Of a stretch of DNA of 64,000 nucleotides, positions 1-11,457 are shown piece by piece; within the stretch, counting starts at the first letter, position 1; the number at the start of each line of letters is the position of its first letter. The notes under the pieces were generated by a model. That model saw only the letters and a list, made by a program, of their open reading frames with translations. It was not told where the DNA came from and made no database searches. The position numbers were made by a program, and so were the translations under genes. Source of the DNA: Macrobrachium rosenbergii (taxonomy: Eukaryota > Arthropoda > Malacostraca > Decapoda > Palaemonidae). The stretch covers positions 45,962,297 through 46,026,296 of the forward strand of contig NC_089766.1 of assembly GCF_040412425.1 (NCBI RefSeq), in the 5' to 3' direction.

Positions 1-177
1 TTTAAGTGTATGTGCATTTTCGTATGTATGTGTATATATATATATGGGTGTGTATGTTTTTTGCGTGTGTAAGTGTATGTGTGTATATATGTGTATGTGT
101 TTATATGTATGTGTGCACATGTGTGTGTATATATTTCTATCTATCATACACATATGTGATATATATCTTTGCATTTT

Positions 178-181
<4 letters not shown>

Positions 182-276
<95 letters not shown>
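182..276. repeat. (TA)n-(GA)n compound microsatellite
   Basis: About 70 bases of TA followed directly by about 24 bases of GA. The first 180 bases are also rich in short GTAT and TG repeats. The frames here (Tyr-Ile and Arg-Glu runs) are not genes. Confidence 0.95.
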
Positions 277-535
277 ATATGTGTATACACGCATGCACTA
301 GTATTTTTATGCAAAAAAATAATCGCCTTCATTCTAAAATAAACACGCCCTCTGAAATATACAGTAGCTATCATGCATGATTCATGGTGCACAGATTATT
401 GCTTTCATAAAGCTTGCAAAGAGTGAGTTGCATGCACTTGTTCATTTGTATGTCGTCACGTCTCCCAATTTGTTTTAAAGCATTTGAAGAATGGTGTTGC
501 AATGCTTGCATGTTGTTGTTTAATTTAATATATAC

Positions 536-1023
536 CAGTGGTTCTCAATCTTTTTGGGCCCTTGCACCATTTCACCATATGTCAGAATGTCATTCTCCTC
601 ACCCATCCTTTCACCATATGTCAGAATGTCATTCCCTCCACCCATCCTTTCACCATATGTCAGAATGTCATTCTCCTCACCCACCCTTTCACCATATGTC
701 AGAATGTCATCACTTTACCCTTTCACCATATGTCAGAATGTCATTCCGTCCACCCTCTCACCATATGTCAGAATGTCATTCTTCACCCCACCCTTTCACC
801 ATATGTCACAATATCATCTCCTTTCCAAAACTGTCAGCCTCAAAAGTTGCATTCCAGATAATCTGCAACAAAATACTAACACAAACACGCAAGGTAGCGG
901 AGAGAGAGCCCAGCTTGACATCACAGTAGTGCGGACCGATGCACACTGCGTTTGTGTGGTCCTGGAGGCAGTTTGAGCCTGCCAATTCGTGGTCACAATT
1001 CCCCCCCTGGTTGAAAACCACTG
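536..1023. mobile_element. hAT-like non-autonomous element
   Basis: The ends are inverted: the left starts CAGTGGTTCTCAATC and the right, read inverted, starts CAGTGGTTTTCAACC. CAGTGGTTCTCAAC-type ends are known from hAT elements of the Charlie/MER type in other animals. The flanking 8 bases match only in part, so the target duplication is uncertain. No transposase is present; the interior is mainly a 34-39-bp minisatellite. Confidence 0.6.
569..828. repeat. 34-39-bp minisatellite inside the hAT-like element
   Basis: Seven units begin TTCACCATATGTCAGAATGT (last ones slightly altered) at about 571, 610, 649, 688, 722, 757 and 795. The spacings are 39, 39, 39, 34, 35 and 38. All three forward frames stay open through the array, which explains the overlapping ORFs there; none looks like a protein. 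Confidence 0.9.
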
Positions 1024-1323
1024 CTCATACCGTTTAGTTTTGAGTCTGCAGAAGTTGACATGCATTGTTTGAACTTAGTTTAAGGTATTTGATTTGATAG
1101 ACTTTAAGTTAAACGTTTTGGTAAAATCTATATAAAAATGAAAAATATTTATTAACAATAATGCTGTTCCTTCTATTCCATGCTTTCCGCGTTTTTCTGT
1201 TATTACTAAATGTTATTAATGACGATAATTTCCGTATTATTAGTATTATTGAAAATACTGCAATATTATTATTATATTCCAATTTAGAATTTCACGTTAT
1301 TATTACTCCTAGCTCTTATAAAG

Positions 1324-1324
1324 A

Positions 1325-1384
<60 letters not shown>

Positions 1385-1587
1385 TACTACTGCTGGCCTT
1401 GTAGCTAGAAGGTATTACCGCAATATCCCAACGCCTAGACGATATTCCCGTCCATAGACAGAACTCACTCGTCACCATAGGAATAGTTTGCATACTATTT
1501 GGAGAAGTTCCTCCGTTATGGTGGGAATTGTATGGAGGGAGAGGGGGAAAGTCTATACGAGACCTCTCCGTATTTGGGCTCTTGTTA

Positions 1588-1655
<68 letters not shown>

Positions 1656-1705
1656 GAGGGTCTTGTGTGGAATATTATGCTTGGTATTGTTATTATTATT
1701 ATTAA

Positions 1706-1741
<36 letters not shown>

Positions 1742-1757
1742 CATCATCATCATCATC
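1324..1757. repeat. Three (ATT)n arrays, the last ending in (ATC)n
   Basis: ATT arrays at about 1325-1390, 1583-1655 and 1687-1740, the last grading into ATC repeats up to 1757. Short copies of GAGGGTCTTGTGTGGA and GAGACTCTTGTGTGGC follow the second and third arrays, so array plus flank was duplicated once. Confidence 0.9.
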
Positions 1758-1784
1758 GAGACTCTTGTGTGGCATATCATGCCT

Positions 1785-1992
1785 TTCATTCCTTTTACTG
1801 CCCCTCCGTCCTTATTCTCTTTCTCTAATCTGACTTTCCATCCCCATTAACAAATGTTTCATAGTGCAACTGCGAAAGATTTTCCTCCTGTTACACCTTT
1901 CAAACCTTCTTACTGTCAATTTCCCTTTCAGCTCCGACTGATATCAGAGGTCCCAGCGCTTGGCCTGTGGCCTAAATTCTATATTCTATTTA
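1785..1992 (+). repeat. SINE-like family C, partial copy
   Basis: Contains the family body (CATAGTGCAACTGCGAAAG, TTTTCCTCCTGTTACACCTT, CCCAGCGCTTGGCCTGTGGC) and ends in a TATTC-type tail. The 5' hairpin head is missing. Confidence 0.75.
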
Positions 1993-2164
1993 TTCTATTC
2001 TATTCGCTGCAAAATCAACTTCTTCCCGCCCTCTCGCGACTTTGAAAAACTTGGGGGAGAGAGAAAAGGCGATTGGCCTCCGAGTCGGAAGAACTTTGCA
2101 CTCTCTTCCCGAGTAAGTAGTTGCGAGGGAGCCTAAGTGATCTTTACGCTCGTCGCGAAGGATT

Positions 2165-2216
2165 CTTCTTCTTCTTCTTCTTCTTCTTCTTCTTCTTCTT
2201 CTTCTTCTTCTTCTTC
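2165..2216. repeat. (TTC)n microsatellite
   Basis: About 17 TTC units, immediately before a family B repeat. Confidence 0.95.
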
Positions 2217-2218
2217 CC

Positions 2219-2545
2219 TTGCCTTACTACTGATTTTGCAGATACTGCAAATGGGACCCCCTAAATAAAGCATTGACGAAGAATCATTCTGAAACTGCAG
2301 TAACTCGTGTATTAGTGGTTCACGAGCCCAATAGATGGCACATCTCAATTTCGAAACTTTTGCAGATACTGCAGTTTTCCCTTGCCTTACCACTGATTTT
2401 GCAGATACTGCAAATGGGAGGACCCCTAAATACTCGTGGAAGGCACTGAAGAATCATTCTGAAACTGCAGTAACTTGTGTATTAGTGGTTCACGAGGCCA
2501 GCAGGTGGCATGTCTCAATTTCGACAATTTTGCAGACACTGTAGT
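2219..2545 (+). repeat. Family B repeat, tandem dimer of a 162-bp unit
   Basis: CTTGCCTTAC recurs at 2219 and 2381, a 162-bp period. Each unit carries TTTTGCAGATACTGCA, a near-palindrome, and CATTCTGAAACTGCAGTAAC. The second unit ends at a CCATTTTAGGGCAGA boundary that recurs in other copies. Unclassified repeat; its ORFs are not conserved as proteins. Confidence 0.8.
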
Positions 2546-2740
2546 CTTCCATTTTAGGGCAGAATTGTGGTAATAGTGATTATGTACAAAGTGGCCACTC
2601 ACATTAATATAATTGTAATCGTATGGAATTCTATCACCGTAATTTCTACCACTTGAATAGTTCTTTAGATGAATATTAGATCATTCTTATACCTAAGTAT
2701 GATAATAAGGTTCAATATGTGGTCTTTGTTGCAGATTGAC

Positions 2741-3055
2741 AACTGGGGTTCCCGTAGGGGGTTAGTGCCGTCAGTGCAGCTAATGCGGTGCACTGTAGGC
2801 ATTACTCAAGGTTCTTTACGACGTGTCTTCCTTTGGCTCCTAGCTGCAACCCCTTTCGTTCATTTTACTGTACCTCCTTTCGTATTCTCTTTCTTCCATC
2901 TTACTTTCCTCAACCCTCTCCTAACAATTGATTCATAGTGCAACTGCTTTGAGGTTTTCCTCCTGTTACACCTTTCAGACCTCTTACCTCAGTTTCCGTT
3001 TCAGCATTGAATGACCTCATAGGTCCTTTGGCCTAACTTCTGTATTCATTTAAAT
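2741..3055 (+). repeat. SINE-like family C, near-complete copy
   Basis: Begins with the hairpin head around GCGGTGCACTGTAGGCATTA. It has the standard body (CTCCTAGCTGCAACCCCTTT, ATTGATTCATAGTGCAACTG, GTTACACCTTTCAGACC) and ends near GGCCTAACTTCTGTATTC. Confidence 0.8.
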
Positions 3056-3149
3056 TTTATATCCAATTCGACAGCTGGGGAAAGTTAAGCTCTGTTCAGT
3101 TATTTATAATTTCGTGGTGTCTTCTCAAACACCTATCACATTTTGCTTA

Positions 3150-3400
3150 TGTTTATTTTTAAAGTATTACAAAGCATTTAATTTGATATCACTGGTTTGT
3201 TTAAATTGATTTTTGTTATTTTTAAAGTATTACAAAGCATTTAATTTGATATCACTGATTTGTTTAAATTGATTTTTGTTATTTTTTAAGTATTACAAAG
3301 CATTTAATTTGATATCACTGGTTTGTTTAAATTGATTTTTGTTATTTTTTTAAGTATTACAAAGCATTTAATTTGATATCACTGGAGTGTTTCAATTATT
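3150..3400. repeat. 63-bp minisatellite, about four units
   Basis: AAGTATTACAAAGCATTTAA starts at 3162, 3225, 3288 and 3352, giving periods of 63, 63 and 64. Units are nearly identical, with changes mainly in T-run length, so the expansion is recent. Confidence 0.93.
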
Positions 3401-3594
3401 TTTTTATATTTTTATCATTTTCTTTTGTTTTCGTCAATTTTCAGAGCACCGTCACATTCTGCCCATTATGTTGTCACCATTCTTGAGATTTTTCATTGCA
3501 TTCGATGCTGTCATTGAACAGGTTAGTGTTTTATTTTGTTCGTCTTATTTTCCTTGGTAATCAGTGTACTGTGCTCCCGTGGGTTTAATTTTGA

Positions 3595-3815
3595 GAGTAC
3601 TGATACGGGACCGGAGCTGTCCTTAAATGGAAAACTGCAGTGGCTGCAAAAATTGTCGAAATTGAGATACGCCAGCTATTGGGCTCGTGAAACACTAATA
3701 CACAAGTGACTGCAGTTTCAGAATGATTCTTCTTCAGTGCTAGTTCCTCCACAGTCGAGTATTTAGGGGGTCCGTTATTATTTGCAGTATCTGCAAAATC
3801 AGTAGTTAGCCTACT
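3595..3815 (-). repeat. Family B repeat, single copy
   Basis: Reverse-oriented family B unit with TCGAAATTGAGATACGCC, CAGTTTCAGAATGATTCTTC and ATTTAGGGGGTCC. It matches the copies at 2.2, 8.1 and 12.3 kb. Confidence 0.75.
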
Positions 3816-3844
3816 CAAGGAGTACCGGTACCATTTTTAAAATC

Positions 3845-4160
3845 CAACATGATTTTTAGTTTTCTGTAAAAAAAAAAAACTGTTATGGAGTTGGCCATTT
3901 ATAGTCTGTCCGTGCGCACTTTCTCTTTCCGCCCTCAGATCTTATAAACTACTGAGGCTAGGGGGCTGCAAATTGGCATGTTGATCATCCACCCTCCAGC
4001 CATCAAACATACCAAATTGCATCCCTCTAGCCTCAGTAGTTTTTATTTTATTTAAGGTTAAAGTTAGCCATGATTGTGCGTCTGGAACAGATATAGGTGC
4101 CAACAACACAGGCCACCACCAGGCCATGGGTGAAAGTTTCATGGGCCGCGGCAGAGAGTT
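3845..4160 (-). mobile_element. Foldback family D, truncated copy
   Basis: Contains the nested inverted repeat GAGGCTAGGGGGCTGCAA ... CATCCCTCTAGCCTCAGTAG and the CCGCCCTCAGATCTTATAAA segment, in reverse orientation to the copy at 16.6 kb. The terminal CGCCGAAG hairpins are missing. Confidence 0.75.
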
Positions 4161-4332
4161 TCTTACTGCTCCATCCTAGTTTGAAACTGGTATGAAGAGA
4201 TGTAACCGAGTAGTGGGACCTTTCCCTGAAAAAAGCGGGACGCCATATCTTAAAACCAACCATAGAATTTTCTTGAAAATAATCTCATCATGTTTCCCAA
4301 ACCCAAATTACTGTCAAAGTTACCAATCAAAC

Positions 4333-4365
4333 TTAACCTAACCCAAACTAACCTAACCTAACCTA
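4333..4365. repeat. Short interstitial CCTAA (TTAGG) telomere-type tract
   Basis: Several imperfect AACCT units. TTAGG is the arthropod telomere repeat; so few units flanked by ordinary DNA indicate an interstitial site, not a chromosome end. Confidence 0.7.
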
Positions 4366-4733
4366 GGGGCATTTCAAAAAAACAAACCGGGCCTCGTGCA
4401 ATACTAACATACTTCTCAGGAATTTTGCAGCCACACCCATTAAAAGAAGGTTCGATAAAACATACGCTCTCCAACCCATTTTATATCTTCCGTTCGTTTG
4501 CACTCCAGAGAAACCAAACTTCAGTTTAAGCAGCGATGGTAAAGTCTATAGACCAGCTTTTAGGGAGAAGGTAATGTGGAATAGAAAGTCTTGGTTGGAT
4601 GTGATGGCTGTGTGTATTTTCTGTGAGAATTGAGGGGTGGAAGGTGAGGAATACTTTCTATACTTTCTAAACGAAACTTTGCTTTGGGACTGACGTTAAT
4701 ATCAGTTCCTTTGTTAGAGAAAGGGCATGTGTG

Positions 4734-4735
<2 letters not shown>

Positions 4736-4816
<81 letters not shown>

Positions 4817-4937
4817 GTTTGTGTAATGTTTGGGTTATAACAGGTGAAGGAATAGAGAACAAATTTAAACAATTTCTTCCCTCCGTAAATTCAGGTCTTC
4901 CATAATTGCTCATTTCATCCGTATTTGAATCCTCAAG

Positions 4938-5014
<77 letters not shown>

Positions 5015-5104
5015 CTTGTTCTTATGTTGCTGATTCCGACAGTCGCTTTTCTCCAGGCCTAACGTAAAAATAAATAAATAAATAAAATAAATAAATAAAT
5101 AAAT
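4736..5104. repeat. (TA)n, (CT)n and (AAAT)n microsatellites
   Basis: TA at about 4738-4814, CT at about 4939-5009 and AAAT-type repeats at about 5067-5104, with short unique spacers. Confidence 0.93.
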
Positions 5105-5179
5105 GATACTTAGCTGCTAAATTTCTTGATGGAGCACATGACTGCCTTTTGAAGACTTATGTCCTCTCGTCTGCGGAAG

Positions 5180-5181
5180 GC

Positions 5182-5257
<76 letters not shown>

Positions 5258-5336
5258 GTTGTTGTTCAGTAGATGAAACCTATCCATATAGAACAAGCCC
5301 ACCAAAGGGGCCACTGACTTGAAATTCCAGAAGCTT
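5180..5336 (-). mobile_element. LINE family A 3' end with (TAA)n tail
   Basis: Reading the minus strand, the 3' UTR of family A (CAAGTCAGTGGCCCCTTTGG, then TGTTCTATATGGATAGGTTTC) ends in a pure (TAA)n tail, seen as (ATT)n at 5181-5259. Heavily 5'-truncated, as usual for LINE insertions. Confidence 0.75.
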
Positions 5337-5710
<374 letters not shown>

Positions 5711-6572
5711 TCTCCATTAATGAATTTGATATTCCAGTTGTAATAGTGTCCTGGATCGCTGGGGCAACTGTAATGCAAGTGGCCTGCATGAAAGGAATTT
5801 AGTCCAGAACCGAGAAATTGCTGTAATTGCTCTTGGCGTTTTTCGGTAATTGCTTTCTGTTTAATCTTTGTAATTAAATTCTGCCTGAATTCTATTGTAA
5901 CGTAATGAGTGGACAAAATCTATTCTGGAGTTTTTGAAAGTGAACCGAATCTATTTTAGAATTTCTTTACGGAGAGAAATACTTTGCTGTATTTTTTTGA
6001 GAGCGAATGGAATTTATGCTCGTATTGCAAGAGCGAATTCTTTCGTAGTGTTTTTGAGGTGGAATATTCGAATATTGAGTCTTACAAAACTACAATTTTC
6101 AAAAAATCAGTTGTTCTTGAGCTTTCATATTGAGTCTCATTGGTTTATCACTTTATTTAAGAGATATATTTCCTTCGAATCTATAGTGTTTAAAGGTATT
6201 GGGAAACTTAGGTAAAGAATTTGAAAATAGAAAATGTCTTTGTGTATTGTTCTTGAACTTTCGTATAGTCTCATTGTTTTATCATTTTATTTAAGATATA
6301 TATTTCGATAGAATCTATAAATTAGTACTTAAAGTTATTGGGAAACTTAAGGGATAGAATTTGAAAATAGAAAATAATATATATTTTTATATTGTTGTTG
6401 AGCTGTCACATAGAGCCTCATTGTTTTATTATTTTACTTAGGTATATTTCAATAGAATCTAATTCAAAACAAGTATTTAAAGTTACTCGGAAAACCTAAG
6501 GGATAGAATTTGAAAATATAGAGTATATTTGCTACGTTATTTCAAAGGCTCTGTTGTCCAAATGTAGCGACC
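5711..6572. other. AT-rich spacer with repeated short motifs
   Basis: No gene recognised. Around 6120-6500 a degenerate unit (GAGTCTCATTGTTTTATCA ... TTGGGAAACTTAAGG) recurs three times at roughly 130-bp spacing, an old tandem duplication. Confidence 0.45.
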
Positions 6573-6845
6573 CTGTTTGGAATTACATGAAGTTGAACAG
6601 TCTCCCTACAGAGGGAGTCTTGCAATTGCAACTTCAGAAGTTCAAGCGAAGATGCAATGCATTAAGACCCTAATACTATTCTTCTTGCATTTTAATACAT
6701 TTTATCTATTCATTAATTTATTTTTCTTTTTGTATTTCCCTATACCTACTCTTACTTTCTAATGAACGCCATATTCATTGAAAGCTTGAATTTCAAGTCC
6801 TAGGCCCCTTTGGTAGGTTTGTTCAATATGAATAGGGTTCGTCTT

Positions 6846-6884
<39 letters not shown>
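6573..6884 (+). mobile_element. LINE family A 3' end
   Basis: The + strand reads NSLPTEGVLQLQLQKFK then a stop, equivalent to the WNSLPEDVVPLELQKFK end of the copy at 18.5 kb. The 3' UTR follows, then (TAA)n at about 6850-6882. The Trp-Asn-Ser-Leu-Pro motif is a common C-terminal signature of LINE reverse transcriptases. Confidence 0.75.
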
Positions 6885-6960
6885 TTTTTTGGAAGCTTGA
6901 ATTTCAAGTCAGTGGCCCCTTTGGTGAGGTTGTTCCGTATGAATGGGTTTTATCTCCTGC

Positions 6961-7020
<60 letters not shown>
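6885..7020 (+). mobile_element. LINE family A, very short 3' copy
   Basis: Only the last 70 bases of the family (GGAAGCTTGAATTTCAAGTC onward) plus a (TAA)n tail of about 60 bases, directly behind the previous copy in the same orientation. Confidence 0.7.
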
Positions 7021-7218
7021 GTGTATGTCGGCATTTACCTTAGAAAAGTTTATCATTGTTGGCCTTCCATCTTTAACTTACTTGCACAAGTGATGTGCTA
7101 TTTTTAGTTTTCTGTGAAAGAGAACTGTTGTGGCTGGGCCTGGGCTGAACGTTACAATACAGTGGTCTTTCAGATTCCTCGCCCCTTGCGCAAGAGAGGA
7201 TTAGCTTCAGAGAAAATA

Positions 7219-7262
7219 CTTCTCTCTCTCTCTCTCTCTCTCTTTCAGAATAAAAGAAAAAT

Positions 7263-7315
<53 letters not shown>

Positions 7316-7337
7316 CTATAAAAAACATAAGTTTTGT

Positions 7338-7401
<64 letters not shown>

Positions 7402-7424
7402 AATACCTATAAGAACATAAGTTT

Positions 7425-7494
<70 letters not shown>

Positions 7495-7518
7495 ACCTAT
7501 AAAAAACATAAGTTTTGT

Positions 7519-7594
<76 letters not shown>

Positions 7595-7618
7595 AAATAC
7601 CTATAAGAACATAAGTTT

Positions 7619-7660
<42 letters not shown>

Positions 7661-7686
7661 TTCCAACTGCCCAAAAAAGAAAGAAA

Positions 7687-7757
<71 letters not shown>
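7219..7757. repeat. Compound (CT)n cassette array
   Basis: Seven (CT)n blocks. Four are preceded by a 27-32-base spacer reading ACCTATAA(A/G) ... ACATAAGTTTTGTA at about 7313, 7402, 7493 and 7600. Spacers alternate between an AAAAAC...TAGT and an AGAAC...TACT version, so a two-cassette block was duplicated. The Leu-Ser and Arg-Glu frames here are artefacts. Confidence 0.9.
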
Positions 7758-7759
<2 letters not shown>

Positions 7760-8099
7760 TCCCCAGTCGAACGCACATAAAGTGATAGGAGCATATAAGG
7801 TACTTCTGGAATATTATTAGATGCTGCGACATTGCTATCACGTCGATATTGCGTTTGGTGTATTTTTAGCGGAATAAAAAGGTTCTCGTCCTTTGGGGGA
7901 AAAATAGGAATTTGAAGGACCGGCAAACGTTCCATTGAGAATTCGTGAATGAATGATTCGCGAGGCGTAGCTGTAGTAATAGTATCATGATGTATTAGTG
8001 CATAAGAGATTAAGATGATGGAAAGCCTTTGTAAGAATGATCGACTAATTTTATTTAGTGGGGTAGGGTGAAAGTCTTATAATACTAGGTAATTTCTGT

Positions 8100-8520
8100 T
8101 ATATTCTTAAACTCAGAGTATCTGCAAATTGTCGAAATTGAGATATGCCACCTATTGGGCTCGTGAAACACTAATACACAGGTTCTGCAGTTTCAGAATG
8201 ATTCTTCTTCAGTGCTTTCCACGAGTATTTAGGGGGTCCCATTTGCAGTGTCTGCAAAATCAGTATTAAGGCAAGGGAAAACTGCGGTTTCTGCAAAATT
8301 GTCGAAATTGAGATATGCCACCTACTGGGCCCGTGAACCACTAATACACAAGTTACTGCAGTTTCAGAATGATTCTTCAATGCTTTCCACAAGTATTTAG
8401 GGGGGTGCCATTTGCAGTATCTGCAAAATCAGCAGTAAGGCCAAGAAAAACTGCAATATTTACCAATTTTCTGTTTTGTATTTTTGCAGATACTGCAATC
8501 TTCCATTTTAGGGCAAAGTA
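8100..8520 (-). repeat. Family B repeat, two tandem units
   Basis: Reverse orientation; TCGAAATTGAGATATGCCAC occurs at about 8133 and 8304. The preceding TGCAAA and AGGCAAGGGAAAACTGC boundaries match the copies at 2.2 and 12.3 kb. Confidence 0.8.
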
Positions 8521-8740
8521 GCTCTTTGGTTACTTACGCCTTTTACTGAACCTCCTTTCATATTCCCATTCTTCCATCATACTTTCCCCAACCCTCTCCA
8601 AACAATTGATTCATAGTGCAACTGAAAACGGTTTTCCTCCTGTTACACCTTTCAGACCTTCTACCTGTCAATTTCACCCCTGAATGACCTCATCATCATC
8701 GGTCCCAGCGCTTGACCTCTGGTCTGAATTCACTTCTATT
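8521..8740 (+). repeat. SINE-like family C, partial copy
   Basis: Starts at the ACGCCTTTTACTGAACCTCC position of the family and ends at CACTTCTATTC. It follows family B without a gap, so one was probably inserted next to or into the other. Confidence 0.7.
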
Positions 8741-9104
8741 CTGAGACAATACACTCAGCCTTGCTTTGTGCATCCGGCAGATAAAAAGCTAAGCGAATAT
8801 GGGAGGAGTTTGGGGAATTGGTAAAATGAGGTCTGGGACTTCACATCTGAGAGGATGGACGGCGCATGTGAACATGAACGTGTGAATGTGTGAAAACATC
8901 TGATAAACGAGGAAATACGTAGTTGCTATAGACGTGATAGACGAATGGGGAAATATGAATAAAAAGGAGGAAGATTGGAATGATGTACAAAGAAAAAAAT
9001 TAGGTTGCAAGGCTTGGGATAATTGCCACAACATTCATTTCATCTTTGTGTAGATTCGATGTAGATGTATATAGTTTATTTTATCCCAGAGGAATTCATG
9101 CAAA

Positions 9105-9307
9105 TAGATTTTAATAGATTTTTATTTATTTACGTATTTATTAATTTATTTTATCTTTTTTAATAAGTGGGATCTCTTCTTTCTGTATTTCCCTTTACTT
9201 CCTCTTACTTCTTCCTAATGGACACCTTAATATTCTTCGGAAGCTTGAATTTCAAGTCAGTGGCCCCTTTGGTGGGCTTGTTCCATATGAATAAGGTTCT
9301 TCATCTT

Positions 9308-9367
<60 letters not shown>
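9105..9367 (+). mobile_element. LINE family A 3' end with (TAA)n tail
   Basis: Carries the full 3' UTR (GTGGGATCTCTTCTTTCTG, then GTGGCCCCTTTGGTGGGCTT, then GAATAATAA) with a (TAA)n tail at about 9311-9367. The reverse-transcriptase end is not included. Confidence 0.8.
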
Positions 9368-9368
<1 letters not shown>

Positions 9369-9378
9369 TTAATAACAA

Positions 9379-9590
9379 CAACATACAGGCAGTTAAAAAA
9401 CACATACAGGCAATTGAAAAAACTTACGGACCGTCGAAAAAAACACAGACAATTAAAAAAACCATCCGGACAGTTTAAAAAACACAGGCTGTTGAAAAAA
9501 AAAACAGAGGCAATTAAAATAACATACAGGCACTTGAAATACAGGCAGTTAAAAAAAAATCATACAGGCAGCTGGAAAAATTACAAATAC
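9379..9590. repeat. About 20-bp ACAGGCAGTTAAAAAA minisatellite
   Basis: About nine degenerate units of ACATACAGGCAGTTAAAAAA begin 12 bases after the LINE (TAA)n tail, with single-base changes between units (ACAGGCAATTG, ACGGACCGTCG, ACAGACAATT). Confidence 0.85.
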
Positions 9591-9718
9591 CTGAGGATAT
9601 GAGGAAAAGCCCTAACCTCGTTTGTGAGAGAGGGTCAGTGGCCCACTACCAAATCTTGTTTACCCAATGCAGGTGGAAACATACCTGTGTCATTAAGGCC
9701 AGACAGACTAAACTTGAT

Positions 9719-9991
<273 letters not shown>

Positions 9992-10334
9992 TGAATCACC
10001 CCAATCACTTGTGCCACCTAACATTCAAGGATTCAAAATATCTAGAAAAAAACACTACAAAAAAAAGTTAAAGAAAAACCAATAAACAAAGAGAAAACTA
10101 GAGTTTGGAAAAAATAAAAAAAAAAGATTAAAGAAAAAACTATGGAATGGGTATATCTACGACAAGAAAAAAACATTCTTTAAAAAGGTATGTGTTGCTT
10201 TTTTCGTTTTTTTTTTTTAGGTCAGAGTGTCGGAAAAAATGTTTGGATAGGACATCCACGATTTTTTTTTTATGGTTGAGTGAATGGGGAAACTTAACCT
10301 TCTTTTTCGTTCTTGAGGGAAATTGTGAAAATAT

Positions 10335-10353
10335 ATTGCAGAAGGAGGCGTTA

Positions 10354-10414
<61 letters not shown>

Positions 10415-10475
10415 TTAACTTCGTATAATTTCAACACTGTCCAGAGAACAACTGATTAGATTTCTGTGTGGTTTA

Positions 10476-10521
<46 letters not shown>
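10335..10521. repeat. Two (ATT)n arrays
   Basis: Arrays at about 10353-10413 and 10477-10521, not accompanied by a recognisable LINE family A body. Confidence 0.9.
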
Positions 10522-10522
<1 letters not shown>

Positions 10523-10599
10523 GAAAGAAGAAGATTCTTTGAGGTAAGTTTTGCTAAATAAAATGGCTGCATTATGCGAATTGTTTTATACTGAGTTTT

Positions 10600-10680
<81 letters not shown>

Positions 10681-10751
10681 AAGATGAAGCCTATTCATAT
10701 GGAACAAGCCCACCAAAGGGGCCACTGACCTGAAACTCAAGCTTCCAAGGA
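10600..10751 (-). mobile_element. LINE family A 3' end, short copy
   Basis: (ATT)n at 10601-10677 followed by ATGAAGCCTATTCATATGGA and GCCCACCAAAGGGGCCACTG, the reversed 3' end of family A, truncated at CAAGCTTCCAAGG. Confidence 0.75.
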
Positions 10752-10808
<57 letters not shown>

Positions 10809-11000
10809 CATTATTAGTCAGAAGATGATGAACCCTATTCATATGGAACAAGCCCACCAAAGGGGCCACTGACTTGAAATTCAAGCTTCCAAAGAATACT
10901 AAGGTGCTCATTAGGAAGAAGTAAGAGGAAGTAAAGGGAAATACAGAAAGAAGAGATCCCACTTATCAAAAAAAATATAAAAAAAATAAATTAATAAATT
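10752..11000 (-). mobile_element. LINE family A 3' end
   Basis: A second copy abutting the previous one in the same orientation, with its own (ATT)n stretch and a longer 3' UTR reaching the AGAAGAGATCCCACTTAT motif. Confidence 0.75.
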
Positions 11001-11457
11001 AACAAAGATTCCTCCATTGCCATTATTAGTTGTAACAGTTTCGAAAACCAATCAATTCATGATCAGTGTTTTTTTTTTTTTTACCATGTTTATTGTAAAA
11101 TTTATAACAAAGCGTGCATGCCATAATCCAATTATTTTTACCTTGAGAGAAAATGCTGTTTCTGACATGGTCCATTTGCAGCATGTTGCATTTCTGCTTG
11201 CCATAGGTGGAGCCGTCTTCTCCTAGTCAGTTTGCTTGCATGTGCACGCGTTTGTGATTCTTTCCTCCCTCTGCTTGCAGCATTCAGAAAGTAGTAGCTC
11301 AGCAAATACTGCTTTTACTAGTAAGTGCCAACATACCTCATCAGCCAAGAAAAGATTTAAAGTTAAGTGATATGGAAAAGTGTTCTGCAAGTAAGTTCAG
11401 CACTCTGCATGATGATGTTTCACTTCTGCACGAAAGCACTTGAAGAGGCAAAACTTA

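Noticed and set aside
569..828. CRISPR-like regular repeat array
   Set aside because: The whole unit is repeated with no unique spacers, the host is eukaryotic, and it lies within a TIR element.
4333..4365. Chromosome end or telomere
   Set aside because: Only a few imperfect CCTAA units with ordinary sequence on both sides.
7312..7935. Arg-Glu and Leu-Ser frames over (CT)n, also near 46 kb and 17.2 kb
   Set aside because: Dipeptide repeats from (CT)n/(GA)n on either strand; no non-repeat domain.
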